64,000 nt of DNA from CAILKP01 sp038231815 (GTDB lineage: Bacteria > Planctomycetota > Phycisphaerae > Phycisphaerales > UBA1924). Below are positions 18,434-26,927 of the stretch, one piece after another. Position numbers and translations under genes: made by a program. How positions within the stretch are numbered: the stretch's first letter is position 1; the number at the start of each line of letters is the position of its first letter. The notes beneath the pieces are model-generated. The model saw only the letters and a program-made list of their open reading frames with translations. It made no database searches and was not told the DNA's origin. The DNA lies in contig JBBRKQ010000008.1 of assembly GCA_038231815.1 (NCBI GenBank), positions 1 to 64,000 of the forward strand. Direction: 5' to 3'.

Positions 18434-18692
18434 TTAAACCTGAAGCGGGTCTTGGGCTTCGCAGCCGCGGCAGAGGTGGGAGGCGACCCAACCTGACCGG
18501 ATTCTCGAGGCGTGAGCGTTGAGGTTCTTACACGTGGGCCGTGAGATATGCATTCGCAAGGTGCCTGAATTGGTGTGAATCACTTTGGGCTCAGCGCACG
18601 AAAAAGGCCGCCGCGATGATCGCGGCGGCCTTGAAATTGCTGTCTCTGCGGTGAGTTCATGCGACGAGCATTGCTGTCTCGCCGCACCGAAA
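18434..18692. other. Intergenic stretch between gltB and a convergent dockerin gene
   Basis: The 263 bp between the two convergent stop codons hold one hairpin terminator (18604-18632). There is also a 39-codon minus-strand frame (18434-18553) with a Cys and a later C-R-G-C pair. That frame vaguely recalls a decayed zinc ribbon but is too short and unsupported to call a gene. Confidence 0.4.
18600..18632 (-). terminator. Rho-independent terminator (dockerin gene; possibly also gltB)
   Basis: A perfect 13-bp stem AAGGCCGCCGCGA (18604-18616) / TCGCGGCGGCCTT (18620-18632) with a TGA loop. Read on the minus strand it is followed by TTT, giving a TTTTT tract with the end of the stem, suited to the gene ending at 18693. 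On the plus strand it lies 175 bp after gltB with only a short T tract. Confidence 0.85.
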
Positions 18693-21600
18693 TCAGCAGC
18701 CTGCGCCAAAGGCGTTGATGAAGGCAACGAAATCGTTGCCGTCGATGATGCTGTCGCCGTTCACATCGGCGGTGGGGTCGATGGTGGAATCACCGACGCC
18801 GAATGAGTTGATGAACGCGGTGAAGTCGTTGCCGTCAACGATGCCGTCCAGGTTCACATCCGCCAGGCAAACCGGCGCACCGGCGGGCAGGGCGATTCGG
18901 ATAATCGCCTGACCAACAACGTTTCCGGTGGCGATGCAGGCGAACTGGTCGTTCTTGAGGTCAACAACGGCCCAGAAGTTGCGGCTGCCATCGATGAAGC
19001 CGCGGTGGTTACGCAGGATTGGGCCTGCGTAGTAGATCTGCGGCTCGGTGGAGGTGCCCACGTTGATGGGCTGGCCTTCACGCAGCAGAATCTCGGTGCC
19101 GTTCCAGACGTACATCGAATCGCTGGTGGCATCGGCGTTGGAGGTCAGGCCACCGACCACGTAGTCGGTACCGCGGTTGGTGGCAAGGAAGAAGGTGGAT
19201 GCGAAGAGGCTGTCAGACCAGGTTTCGGTGGAGCCTGTTACCACCGGCGCTCCGGTGATGGCAACTACCGCGCCGCCGCGGATTACGAAATCATCGGTCC
19301 GGGTGGCCGGAGGGACTGGATTGAAGCTGCCCAGTGAGATCCACTGGCCATCAGCATCGACCTCGCTGTGCGTGTAGCTGCCGACGGTCTGCGTCAGGCC
19401 GGTGCCGGGGGCGACGTAGCCCTCTTGCAGGACGATGGTTCGCGGCGCGGCCACGGTGTCCAGGATCAGTACTTCATCCTGCGTGCCGGTGATGCCCGTG
19501 CCGTTGGCAAGGGTGGCCTCGAGCAGCCATGTTGCACCATCGGAGGCGATGGAGAAGCCACGGGTGTTGGCGTCGGTGTCGGTGTTGTCGCGGAAGGTGG
19601 AGAGGTTGGCGGTGGTGCCGTTGGCCTGGTTGTTGGGTGAGTACAACGCCGAGCTGGTGCGGCTGAGCAGGGTGGTGCCGTTGTCCTTCACGGCGGCGCG
19701 AAGGGCGGTGTCGGTGAGGTAGGAGAACGCGACTGAACCATCGGCCAGCATGCCGCCCTTGGCAACTGAGATGGTGTTGCCGTACTTGATGGGGTTGCCA
19801 GCGTTGGTGTTACCCAGCACCGTTGCGTTGTCTTGCGTGCGGGCGATTGTGGTGAAGGTGTAAGGAACAAGACCATTTCCATCCGGCGTTCCGGGAACGG
19901 CCTTGATTACAACGTTGGGGGCTGTGGTGCCGGTGCCAGAGGCTACCGAACCATTGGTGCGAGCGGAGAATGCAACCGCGCCAGCATTGTTAATGGACTG
20001 AATGCGGTTAAAGACGGGGTTGGCCGTGCCAACAAGTTCCGTGGGGTTGTTGCTGTCAATCGCCGTGACGCCCTCCTGAGCGATGGCCCGGAAGGTGGTG
20101 CCGTCATAGGCAACCAGGAAAGTATTGCTTGTGTCGGCGAAGGTGGTGTCGCCGGTGAAGACGAACTTGCTGCCATCGGGAGACGGGAACGGGCGTGAGA
20201 AGGCGAACGCGTTGAACGCGCTGCCGCCACCGGCGGTGCCAAAGTTGGCCACGAAGGGTGTCCCGCCGAAATCAAGCGTGATGGCGTTGGTCGCGGCGTT
20301 TGCGACGGAGGAAAGCTGTGCCTGAAGTGCCGGCGACGTGGATGGCGTGTTGGTTTGCAACGTTGCGGTGTTGTTGGTTGTTACCGGGTCACCGGCCGTT
20401 GTTGCGGCGGTAGCGCGGAAGAGCTGGCCACCGATGCCCGAAACCGCTGCGTTGACGGTAAACGTGGGGGCCGCGCCGCTGGTGAGGGTGCCCAAGTTCC
20501 ATGTCAGGGTTCTGCCGGCCACTGTTGCAGCGGGTGAGGATGAGGTGTAGGTGACGTTGGGTGAAAGCTCGGCCGTGAGCACGGTGGCGGTGGCTGGCGC
20601 TGGGCCGTTGTTGGTCAGGTTCACCGTGTAGGTGATGCCCTGAGATAGCGTTGTGACGCAGGATGCATCAGAGGACACAACCACGCCCAAGTCCGCGGCG
20701 TTGATGACCGTGGTCGAAACCGTGGTCACGTTGTTGCCGGGAGCTGCGGTGAAGGGGATCGTCAGCGGGGCGCTAGCCGGGAACTGTGTGAGGGGCCGCA
20801 GCACGATGGTGAACGGGTCGCCGGTGGTGTTGGCGGCAAGTGAACCGATGTTGATCGTGTACGTCGCGACGTTCTGGGTAAAGGGCAGTGAGCTGCTGAT
20901 GAACTGGACGTTGGCCGGAAGCGTGAACGACAGCGTGGCAGAGTTGGTACCAGCCGCGGCACCGTTGACCGGGGTGACGGTGTACATCAGATCAGTGCCA
21001 ACCAGAGTGACAGGGTCCGGAGAATCAACGATGGTGGTGGTGATGTTGGGAGTGGTCAGGCGACGAGCAGTGATAGAAAGATCATCGATGGCGAGGCCGT
21101 GGTCAATACCGGCATCGTTGCTGTCGTACCAGCGCACGACGAGCAGTTGACCCGGCTGCCACTGCACGCCGGTGATGCCAGCGGCCCTGTTGGTGAAATT
21201 GGTGGTGCCGTCAACCGCCGCGCCGGCGGCGGTGTTCACAAGAGAGGTAAAGTCAAGGTCCGCAGGCGTAAGATCAACAAAACCCTGGCGGAAGTTGCCG
21301 GGGGTTACCGTATCGAGCACGGAATCACCGGCCAGAATGCCGTAGTCAAACAGAAGCCGCTGCGCGGTAAGGTTTCCACCGTTGCGCCACTGCTGCCCGA
21401 TGTAAGCAACGTCAATCGCGTTGTAAGTAACCAGTGAGTCATTGCGAAGCACGAGTGCGTAGCTGATGTCCTGGGGCGTTCCTGAGCCGATTGATCCAAG
21501 CGCTCGGTTTGCACCGTCGGTCGGCCCGAACGAATACAACCCGCCACTGGTCAGGCCGCCGTTGCTCACGAAGAACAGATTCGCCGCACCGCTGATCGCC

Positions 21601-21833
21601 GTCGCGGCCACGGTTTCCGGTGCGCGGTTCGGGTTGGACGGAGCATCAGCGATACGCCACGCGTACCAACCGGGCAGCGTGGTGCCGTTCGCCCACGTTG
21701 GTTGGGGCACTGCCGCCGAAGGCAAGCTGTTGAAGTCTTGGGAGTACGTGCCGCCGGTGTATGCGACGGGCTGGGCCATAGCCCCCGAAGCGGCAAGACC
21801 AACGACAACGAGCAAAGCGTGCACGCGTTTCAT
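18693..21833 (-). CDS. Large secreted protein with DUF11-like repeats and GC-type dockerin
   Basis: A 1046-residue exported protein. Its signal peptide is M-K-R-V-H-A-L-L-V-V-V-G-L-A-A-S-G with an A-M-A-Q end, and GGAG lies 7 nt before the ATG at 21833. Residues ~25-250 look like a beta-sandwich (T-Y-S-Q-D-F-N-S-L, W-Y-D-S-N-D-A-G). They are followed by two conserved-repeat domains of the DUF11 type (A-D-L-G-V-V-V-S-S-D, V-N-L-T-N-N-G-P-A-P-A-T-A). A long Thr/Asn/Gly-rich region follows, and then two EF-hand-like dockerin repeats ending F-G-A-G-C. DUF11-type repeats usually act as extracellular stalks or adhesin segments. No catalytic site was found. The gene is divergent from the chromate transporter. 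Confidence 0.72.
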   Translation of the reverse strand: MKRVHALLVVVGLAASGAMAQPVAYTGGTYSQDFNSLPSAAVPQPTWANGTTLPGWYAWRIADAPSNPNRAPETVAATAISGAANLFFVSNGGLTSGGLYSFGPTDGANRALGSIGSGTPQDISYALVLRNDSLVTYNAIDVAYIGQQWRNGGNLTAQRLLFDYGILAGDSVLDTVTPGNFRQGFVDLTPADLDFTSLVNTAAGAAVDGTTNFTNRAAGITGVQWQPGQLLVVRWYDSNDAGIDHGLAIDDLSITARRLTTPNITTTIVDSPDPVTLVGTDLMYTVTPVNGAAAGTNSATLSFTLPANVQFISSSLPFTQNVATYTINIGSLAANTTGDPFTIVLRPLTQFPASAPLTIPFTAAPGNNVTTVSTTVINAADLGVVVSSDASCVTTLSQGITYTVNLTNNGPAPATATVLTAELSPNVTYTSSSPAATVAGRTLTWNLGTLTSGAAPTFTVNAAVSGIGGQLFRATAATTAGDPVTTNNTATLQTNTPSTSPALQAQLSSVANAATNAITLDFGGTPFVANFGTAGGGSAFNAFAFSRPFPSPDGSKFVFTGDTTFADTSNTFLVAYDGTTFRAIAQEGVTAIDSNNPTELVGTANPVFNRIQSINNAGAVAFSARTNGSVASGTGTTAPNVVIKAVPGTPDGNGLVPYTFTTIARTQDNATVLGNTNAGNPIKYGNTISVAKGGMLADGSVAFSYLTDTALRAAVKDNGTTLLSRTSSALYSPNNQANGTTANLSTFRDNTDTDANTRGFSIASDGATWLLEATLANGTGITGTQDEVLILDTVAAPRTIVLQEGYVAPGTGLTQTVGSYTHSEVDADGQWISLGSFNPVPPATRTDDFVIRGGAVVAITGAPVVTGSTETWSDSLFASTFFLATNRGTDYVVGGLTSNADATSDSMYVWNGTEILLREGQPINVGTSTEPQIYYAGPILRNHRGFIDGSRNFWAVVDLKNDQFACIATGNVVGQAIIRIALPAGAPVCLADVNLDGIVDGNDFTAFINSFGVGDSTIDPTADVNGDSIIDGNDFVAFINAFGAGC

Positions 21834-21870
21834 AGCTATCTCCAGTATTCAGTAAAAGTCGTCTCTCAGG

Positions 21871-21976
21871 ATCAGGCCGCGACCGTGCCGCGGCGGGATG
21901 GAAGGGTAGATCAAAGGTCGCCCAGGGGCATGAAACCGAGCGGTAAATCATGGGTTGGGCCCACTCGCGGCCTGAT
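21871..21976. repeat. Perfect 12-bp inverted repeat in a divergent intergenic region
   Basis: ATCAGGCCGCGA (21871-21882) and TCGCGGCCTGAT (21965-21976) are exact inverted copies separated by 82 bp. They lie upstream of the dockerin gene starting at 21833 and of the chromate transporter. They could be a regulatory site pair or the base of a long hairpin in either leader. No further signal is visible. Confidence 0.4.
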
Positions 21977-22161
21977 GTTTGCACATTCTTAGCGCGATAA
22001 ATTTTTATCCGGACTCTGCCCGGTGCCACCATCGGTTTAAATACTCCCGCAACATTCCGAGGTTCGATGGACTGTGGTCGGGCAATGAACGCCCAATTGA
22101 GCGCCTCGTGGCGTTGGTTCAGGCTGCGGCCGATCGGCGTTTTCGGGTAAAGGGTGAACTA

Positions 22162-23445
22162 TTGTCCGACGTGTCACCAGGCGCACTCTTCGTGAAATTT
22201 CTAGGCTATGGCTGCCTTGCATGGGGCGGCCCGGTGGCGCAAATTGCCATGCTGCGGCGTGACTTGGTTGATTGCGGGCCCGAGCACCGCTGGGTGGAGC
22301 CGGAAAAGTTCAACCGTGTGCTCGCGATTTATCAGGCCCTGCCTGGCCCGGAGGCCACTGAGCTTTGCTGTTATTTTGGATATACAAAGGCCCGCCGCTG
22401 GGGGGCAATCGCCGCGGGCCTTGGCTTTATCTTGCCCGGCCTGCTGCTGATGCTGCTGCTTGCGGAGATGTACGTTCGGTTTGGCCTTGTGCCTGGGGTG
22501 CGAGCGGTGATGGAAGCGTGCCAGCCGGTGGTTGTGGCGCTGATTTGCGTTTCGGCGTATCGCATCGCCAAAGGTGCCGCGACTGCCGCCTTGGGCCGAG
22601 GTGTGCTGCTGGCCGTGGTGGCGACCACTGCCGTTCTTACGGCTTTGGGCGCACCGTTTTGGATCACACTGATTGTGGGTGCGGCGTTGGCCATGCTGGC
22701 TGTTGCCAGCAGGCTCGCTGCACTGGTGGTGATGCTGCTGCTTGCGGCGCTGTGCGTGGCGGTGGCGATGCTGTCGCCGGGTTTGTTCGCTGGTGGAGCG
22801 GAGATAGCCGGCGGCGGAAGTTTGGTTCACGCACCGCCTGCTTCCGCTGCGCAGGGCGTGCATGCTGGCACTGGTGCGGGGCCGTCTTTGTTTTTGCTTG
22901 CCGGGCTTGGTTTGCAGGCCGGGCTACTCACCTTTGGCGGTGCCTACACGGCAATACCAATGCTGCGTGGTGTGGCCACGGGGCAGGTGAACGCGAATGC
23001 CGGATGGATGACTACCGCCCAGTTGTTTGATGGCGTAGCATTGGTAGCGGTGTTGCCCGCGCCGCTGGTGACGGTTGGCGCATTTGTTGGCTATCTTGGC
23101 GCGGGCCTGCCCGGTGCGCTGGTGCTGGTCACCATGATCTATGTCCCGGCCTTTGGTTTCACACTCATTGGTCACGGGGTTATGGAGCGACTGGTCGGCA
23201 ACAGCCGCATCCACGCCGCGCTTGACGGCACCGCCGCCGCCGCGGCAGGGCTGCTGGTGGGCACCGCGATTGACATGGCCACTCCGCTTATGGGAAGTGA
23301 TTCGGCCTCAATTGGTAAAATGACGGCCGCACTCGTAGCGGCGATGGTGCTGCTTCGCTTTCGGGGTAGGTTGGTGGTGCCTGTGGTGCTGCTGGCTGCG
23401 GCGGTGGTGGGTGTGGTTTGGTATTTCGCAAGGCACGGGGGCTAG
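22162..23445 (+). CDS. chrA: Chromate transporter, two-domain CHR family
   Basis: A 427-residue polytopic membrane protein with the duplicated CHR architecture of long-chain chromate transporters, which export or exchange chromate/sulfate-type anions. Motifs are F-L-G-Y-G-C-L-A-W-G-G-P-V-A-Q-I-A-M-L and L-P-G-P-E-A-T-E-L-C-C-Y-F-G-Y in the first half, and L-L-T-F-G-G-A-Y-T-A-I-P with G-W-M-T-T-A-Q-L-F-D-G in the second. About ten hydrophobic segments are visible. TTG 22162 is chosen because AGGG lies 7 nt upstream and conserved sequence begins soon after; the frame is open to TTG 21979, so the start is uncertain. The 3' end overlaps a minus-strand reading frame by 138 bp. Confidence 0.85.
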   Translation: MSDVSPGALFVKFLGYGCLAWGGPVAQIAMLRRDLVDCGPEHRWVEPEKFNRVLAIYQALPGPEATELCCYFGYTKARRWGAIAAGLGFILPGLLLMLLLAEMYVRFGLVPGVRAVMEACQPVVVALICVSAYRIAKGAATAALGRGVLLAVVATTAVLTALGAPFWITLIVGAALAMLAVASRLAALVVMLLLAALCVAVAMLSPGLFAGGAEIAGGGSLVHAPPASAAQGVHAGTGAGPSLFLLAGLGLQAGLLTFGGAYTAIPMLRGVATGQVNANAGWMTTAQLFDGVALVAVLPAPLVTVGAFVGYLGAGLPGALVLVTMIYVPAFGFTLIGHGVMERLVGNSRIHAALDGTAAAAAGLLVGTAIDMATPLMGSDSASIGKMTAALVAAMVLLRFRGRLVVPVVLLAAAVVGVVWYFARHGG

Positions 23446-24114
23446 GTGGGTATTTGGGCGGGTATTTGGGTGGGTATTGGGGCTGGTATCTTCTAGGCTG
23501 CGCCGCGACCATGCAAACATGTCCATCAGTGGCTGCGCTGGCAGCGGTGCGGGCTGTTCTTTGGCGTGGTGCCGGAGCACCGCATGGTGGGCCCGCAGCA
23601 GCAGCGCAGGGTCACGCAGCGTGGGAAAGCACCACTCCCGTTGATGGACACCGAGCCCGGCATCGGGGCCAACGGTGTAGTAACTCGTCATCTTACCGCT
23701 TGAAAGCATCGTGAAAATGGCCGCACCTACTGGTTCGGATGCCAGCGGCCGGGTCGATCGCGACAGCAATGCCGCCGTGGTTTGCGATTCGTGTACCAGC
23801 ACGCAGATCAGGTGCTTTGGGGTGCCATCAGCCTCGAAGGTGGCGAGCGTTCCCTGCTCGATAAAGCCAAGTGCCGCAAACTCATGGGCAACGGCGGAGA
23901 ACTCAGTGATTACTGGCTGCGGGATGCGCAGTTCGCGGGCGGATTGCTCTCTTGAAACTGGTTTGTAGCAGTCATCCGCTGGGTTGCCAGACCGCACCCG
24001 CAGTGTAAGAATTGGTCCGAGCAGCAGGCCAAGCAGCCAGAACAATGCGCTGCGAATCGCTGCAACACGCAGAGCCACCATCAGCGCAAACACAATGGCC
24101 AGACCAATCCACAT
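23308..24114 (-). CDS. Membrane-anchored hypothetical protein with a run-on C-terminus
   Basis: A 268-residue protein not assigned to a family. The N-terminus holds two hydrophobic segments (W-I-G-L-A-I-V-F-A-L-M-V-A-L; F-W-L-L-G-L-L-L-G-P-I-L), then an alpha/beta soluble region up to about residue 203 (D-M-F-A-W-S-R-R-S). The last ~65 residues are different in character. They start with N-T-H-P-N-T-R repeats produced by a 12-bp tandem repeat, and continue as His/Gln-rich sequence read antisense to the last 138 bp of chrA. I infer that the original stop was lost at the repeat and that the functional domain ends near residue 205. The start codon may be ATG 24114. Confidence 0.55.
   Translation of the reverse strand: MWIGLAIVFALMVALRVAAIRSALFWLLGLLLGPILTLRVRSGNPADDCYKPVSREQSARELRIPQPVITEFSAVAHEFAALGFIEQGTLATFEADGTPKHLICVLVHESQTTAALLSRSTRPLASEPVGAAIFTMLSSGKMTSYYTVGPDAGLGVHQREWCFPTLRDPALLLRAHHAVLRHHAKEQPAPLPAQPLMDMFAWSRRSLEDTSPNTHPNTRPNTHLAPVPCEIPNHTHHRRSQQHHRHHQPTPKAKQHHRRYECGRHFTN
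23448..23482. repeat. 12-bp tandem repeat just after the chrA stop codon
   Basis: GGGTATTTGGGC, GGGTATTTGGGT and GGGTATTGGGG follow one another directly after the stop codon of chrA. On the minus strand the tract encodes an N-T-H-P-N-T-R-P-N-T-H tail in the gene that starts at 24114. Confidence 0.7.
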
Positions 24115-24179
24115 GACCGCAGGTTACGAGACCCGCCGGGCCTGTGGTGCCGCCTTGTGCGTTCAAATCGCCGAGATTG

Positions 24180-24965
24180 TTACTGCTTTGATAAGCCCCG
24201 ATTGATCGTCATAATCTGCTCGAGCGGCTTGCGTTGCAGGTCCGGCACGGTGCAGTCGGCGGCCGGGTAGCCAATCGGAATCAGCAGGTACGGCCGCTCA
24301 TATTCCGGGCGGTTTAGTATTTTGCCGAGGAACGCCATTGGGCTTGGCGTGTGTGTGAGTGTGACCAGCCCGGCGTGGTGGGCTGCTGCGAGCAGCAGGC
24401 CGATGGCGATTCCTACGGACTCGTTGGTGTAATACACCTGCCCGCCTTCTGGTGTTTTGGAGTATTTGAAGACCACAATCAGCCATGGCGCGATATCAAG
24501 AAAAGGCTTGCGATCATCAGTGGCGAAGGGGCCAAGGTCGGCCAGCCACTCATCGTTGGCCTTGCGGGCGTAGAACTCGCGCTCCTCGGCCTCGGCGGCG
24601 ATGCGGATTTCATGCTTGAGCGCGGCATCATTGATCGCGACAAACTGCCACGGCTGCTTGTGCGCGCCGGACGGCGCAGTCCCGGCAGCGCGGCAGATCC
24701 ACTCGATGGTCTCCTGACTCACCGGCCGGTCTGAGAATTCTCTGACGGTGCGGCGAAGCTTCATCGTCTCGTAAAAGCGCTTTGCCGCAAGCTCGGGCGT
24801 GGTGCCGGGGTCAAACGGGAGCAGCGGGACGAACGGTTGCGGGCTTGGCGGGTGGTTTGAAAGTGGTTGATCAGGTTCGGGCACGGGCGGGGTCCTTGCT
24901 TTGGAAAGCGAAGCAGTTGCAGGCGTTGAACGATAGCGAACGGATGGGTTGCTGTTGGGCGGCAT
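24180..24965 (-). CDS. Nitroreductase-family FMN enzyme (iodotyrosine-deiodinase-like subgroup)
   Basis: A 261-residue flavin enzyme. Family features are R-R-T-V-R-E-F-S-D-R-P-V near the FMN phosphate site, A-G-T-A-P-S-G-A-H-K-Q-P-W-Q-F-V, the E-S-V-G-I-A-I-G-L-L-L-A-A-A-H-H-A-G-L helix, and P-Y-L-L-I-P-I-G-Y-P-A-A-D near the end. The order and wording of these blocks recall the iodotyrosine deiodinase/BluB side of the superfamily more than NfsB-type nitroreductases. The substrate is not predictable. The first ~55 residues are Pro/Ser-rich and may be unstructured or a mis-set start. It lies 65 bp upstream of the membrane-anchored gene on the same strand, so co-transcription is possible. Confidence 0.82.
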   Translation of the reverse strand: MPPNSNPSVRYRSTPATASLSKARTPPVPEPDQPLSNHPPSPQPFVPLLPFDPGTTPELAAKRFYETMKLRRTVREFSDRPVSQETIEWICRAAGTAPSGAHKQPWQFVAINDAALKHEIRIAAEAEEREFYARKANDEWLADLGPFATDDRKPFLDIAPWLIVVFKYSKTPEGGQVYYTNESVGIAIGLLLAAAHHAGLVTLTHTPSPMAFLGKILNRPEYERPYLLIPIGYPAADCTVPDLQRKPLEQIMTINRGLSKQ

Positions 24966-25020
24966 ACCGGCCTTGACGTGGTCGCCCGGCTTTGGTTCTT
25001 ACGGGTGGATGTATCAAGAC

Positions 25021-25048
25021 AGCAGCCGCCACTGTGGTGGCGGCTGCT
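25021..25048. other. Strong hairpin in a 451-bp divergent intergenic region
   Basis: AGCAGCCGCCAC (25021-25032) pairs perfectly with GTGGCGGCTGCT (25037-25048) around a TGTG loop. Neither side has a T tract and both flanking genes point away, so it is not an obvious terminator. It may be a leader structure or a protein-binding dyad. The rest of the gap (24966-25416) shows no convincing gene or promoter; a short A-rich tract (GAAAAAGAATTTTCC) lies near 25218. Confidence 0.5.
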
Positions 25049-25416
25049 CATCTGCGCTTCGAGTTGCACGAGTGAACTCTCGCTCTCTGGGCTAGCTGGC
25101 CTGTTTTCTCCGCAGGGTTTCGATGGCATCGTCCCGAGGCCCGCGACGCTGTCGGTGCCAACTTCCTAGCCGTTCTCGGGAAACCCCAAGCCGCGTTGCC
25201 GCCACGTGACCCCGGCGTGAAAAAGAATTTTCCGTCACGCTGTCACACTTTCATCCGCTGCCGCATCCAAACCCATGTCAGCCGGCGCAACCCCACTGAC
25301 AGCCCCGTTTAACCGACGGAGCCGCAACTTTGTCGCCCACAGCAACCCCGGCAACGCAGCCAGCATCGGATGTTCCGTACGCGGCGCGATCGCCACGACT
25401 TTAAAAGGAATCGCAC

Positions 25417-25971
25417 ATGTCTCGTCTCCCCATCCAGTCCGTCGAGTCCGCCACCGGCAGCAACAAAGACATCTTCGCCGCATTCCAGAAGGCCCTGGGC
25501 ACCGTCCCCAACATGACCCGCGTCATGGGCAACTCGCCAGCCGTACTCAACGCCTATGCCCAGTTCAGCGGCGCTCTGAACAAGAGCACGCTGTCCGGTC
25601 AGATCCGCGAGCAGATCGCCATCCTCACCGCTGAAGCCAACAGTTGCACGTACTGCCTTTCGGCCCACTCGGTCCTCGGCAAGCTCGCCGGGCTGAATCA
25701 GGCCCAGATTGATGCCGCCCGCAACAGCGAATCTGCTGACCCGCGCACCGCTGCGGCCTTGCGATTCGCCCAGGCCGTGCTCGACAGCCGCGGCGGCGTG
25801 ACCACCGGTGATGTGCAGGCCGTGCGTACTGCAGGTTTCACCGACGGCGAAATCGCCGAGATCGTCGCATCGGTTGCCCTCAACGTGTTTACCAACTTCT
25901 TCAATCGCGCATTCGATGTTGATGTTGACTTCCCCCGCATCGAAGCCCGCAGCCACGCGGCGGCCCGGTGA
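25417..25971 (+). CDS. AhpD-like / carboxymuconolactone decarboxylase family protein
   Basis: A 184-residue protein with the AhpD-type core: E-Q-I-A-I-L-T-A-E-A-N-S-C-T-Y-C-L-S-A-H-S, where the C-x-x-C and the following His match the peroxidatic/acid-base residues of alkylhydroperoxidase-like proteins. The family reduces peroxides or acts as a disulfide reductase in the cytoplasm. It is preceded by AAAAGGAA about 8 nt before the ATG. The stop codon TGA begins a run of 10-bp tandem repeats, and a hairpin follows at 26073. No partner reductase is adjacent. Confidence 0.85.
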   Translation: MSRLPIQSVESATGSNKDIFAAFQKALGTVPNMTRVMGNSPAVLNAYAQFSGALNKSTLSGQIREQIAILTAEANSCTYCLSAHSVLGKLAGLNQAQIDAARNSESADPRTAAALRFAQAVLDSRGGVTTGDVQAVRTAGFTDGEIAEIVASVALNVFTNFFNRAFDVDVDFPRIEARSHAAAR

Positions 25972-26014
25972 TCTCAGGTGATCTCAGGTGAGCTCAGGTG
26001 ATCTCAGGTGGTCT
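25971..26014. repeat. 10-bp tandem repeat at the end of the AhpD-like gene
   Basis: ATCTCAGGTG is repeated at 25971 and 25981, then AGCTCAGGTG at 25991, ATCTCAGGTG at 26001 and a partial GTCT copy. The first unit overlaps the last base of the stop codon. Probably slippage-generated and non-coding. Confidence 0.8.
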
Positions 26015-26072
26015 CATCGGCAACGGGGTGATACCGATTGGCACCTGTGAACTCGCATCATCCACACGCCTT

Positions 26073-26107
26073 TGCCAGCCGTCGCCCGCAGGTGGCGGCT
26101 GGCATTT
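26073..26107 (+). terminator. Probable terminator after the AhpD-like gene
   Basis: TGCCAGCCG (26073-26081) pairs with CGGCTGGCA (26096-26104), and the inner part forms further pairs with mismatches. It is followed by TTTCCC. It lies about 100 bp after the stop at 25971. Confidence 0.55.
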
Positions 26108-26163
26108 CCCGAAGTTGATTCTCTGTTGAAGCAGCAGCCCGCAACCAGCACGCCAGGATGCAC

Positions 26164-26646
26164 ATGTCAACCCCGGTTCCCATCAAACCTCCGTTTACGA
26201 TCGAAACCGCGAGGCTGAAGGTGCGTGCGGCTGAGGATGCATGGAACAGTTGCGACCCGCAGCGTGTTTCTGTGGCTTATACAGAAAACAGTCGCTGGCG
26301 TAACCGCGATGTGTTTGTTTCCGGGCGCGCTCAGATCCGGGAGTTTCTGACAGGCAAGTGGGCCCGTGAGCATGAGTATCGTCTGGTCAAAGAACTCTGG
26401 GGCTGTCTGGGCAATCGGATCGCTGTACGATTTCAGTATGAATGGCACGATGGTGCCGGGCAGTGGTACCGCTCGTACGGCAATGAGCTCTGGGAGTTTG
26501 ACGAAGTAGGCGATGACGCCGGGCTCATGCGGCGCCGTGAGGCGAGCATCAATGATCTAAAGATCAGCGAAGCCGACCGCAAGTTCCGCTGGCCAGTGCC
26601 CGGCCCTCGCCCCGCGGACCACCCCGGCATTGATGGTGTTGCGTAA
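26164..26646 (+). CDS. NTF2-like / DUF1348 family protein
   Basis: A 160-residue protein of the SnoaL/NTF2-like fold, DUF1348 type. Visible motifs are A-W-N-S-C-D-P-Q-R-V-S-V-A-Y-T-E-N-S-R-W-R-N-R, F-L-T-G-K-W-A-R-E-H-E-Y-R-L-V-K-E-L-W and Y-G-N-E-L-W-E-F-D, all characteristic of this widespread cone-shaped family. Members bind small hydrophobic ligands or act as enzymes of unknown substrate. The ATG at 26164 is preferred over that at 26158, because AGGA at 26155-26158 is then correctly spaced. It stands alone between two presumed terminator hairpins. Confidence 0.85.
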   Translation: MSTPVPIKPPFTIETARLKVRAAEDAWNSCDPQRVSVAYTENSRWRNRDVFVSGRAQIREFLTGKWAREHEYRLVKELWGCLGNRIAVRFQYEWHDGAGQWYRSYGNELWEFDEVGDDAGLMRRREASINDLKISEADRKFRWPVPGPRPADHPGIDGVA

Positions 26647-26696
26647 AGCAAGAGTGATCTGCCGCATGGTCGCGGTGTAATTGTAATTGGTGATAT

Positions 26697-26721
26697 GACC
26701 CGCGATCCTGTGATGCGGGTC
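26697..26721 (+). terminator. Possible hairpin terminator after the DUF1348 gene
   Basis: GACCCGC (26697-26703) and GCGGGTC (26715-26721) form a 7-bp stem. No T tract follows, so the assignment is weak. The rest of the 281-bp gap (26647-26927) shows no other structure. Confidence 0.3.
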
Positions 26722-26927
26722 GCTTCGCTTGCGCGATGGTGATTCCTCCTGCGCGAGGAACGATTCCGATCATGTTTCCGTTACTGAATTTTCTGGTGAA
26801 GGTGACGCCCCGTTGCCAGCGCAGACTCAGGGCCCAAATCACAGCCGGCAGCGCTACCGCCCCACCGGTCCATTAAAGTGTTTTTCGAGTCTTGGGTATG
26901 CCCGCCTGACCCAACGCGAGGGCCAGC

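Noticed and set aside
18434..18553. A 39-codon minus-strand frame with C and C-R-G-C residues, recalling a zinc ribbon.
   Set aside because: It is too short, lacks a ribosome binding site and the full Cys pattern, and sits in a terminator-bearing gap.
25021..25048. Perfect hairpin interpreted as a rho-independent terminator.
   Set aside because: No T tract on either strand, and both neighbouring genes are transcribed away from it; kept as an unexplained structure.
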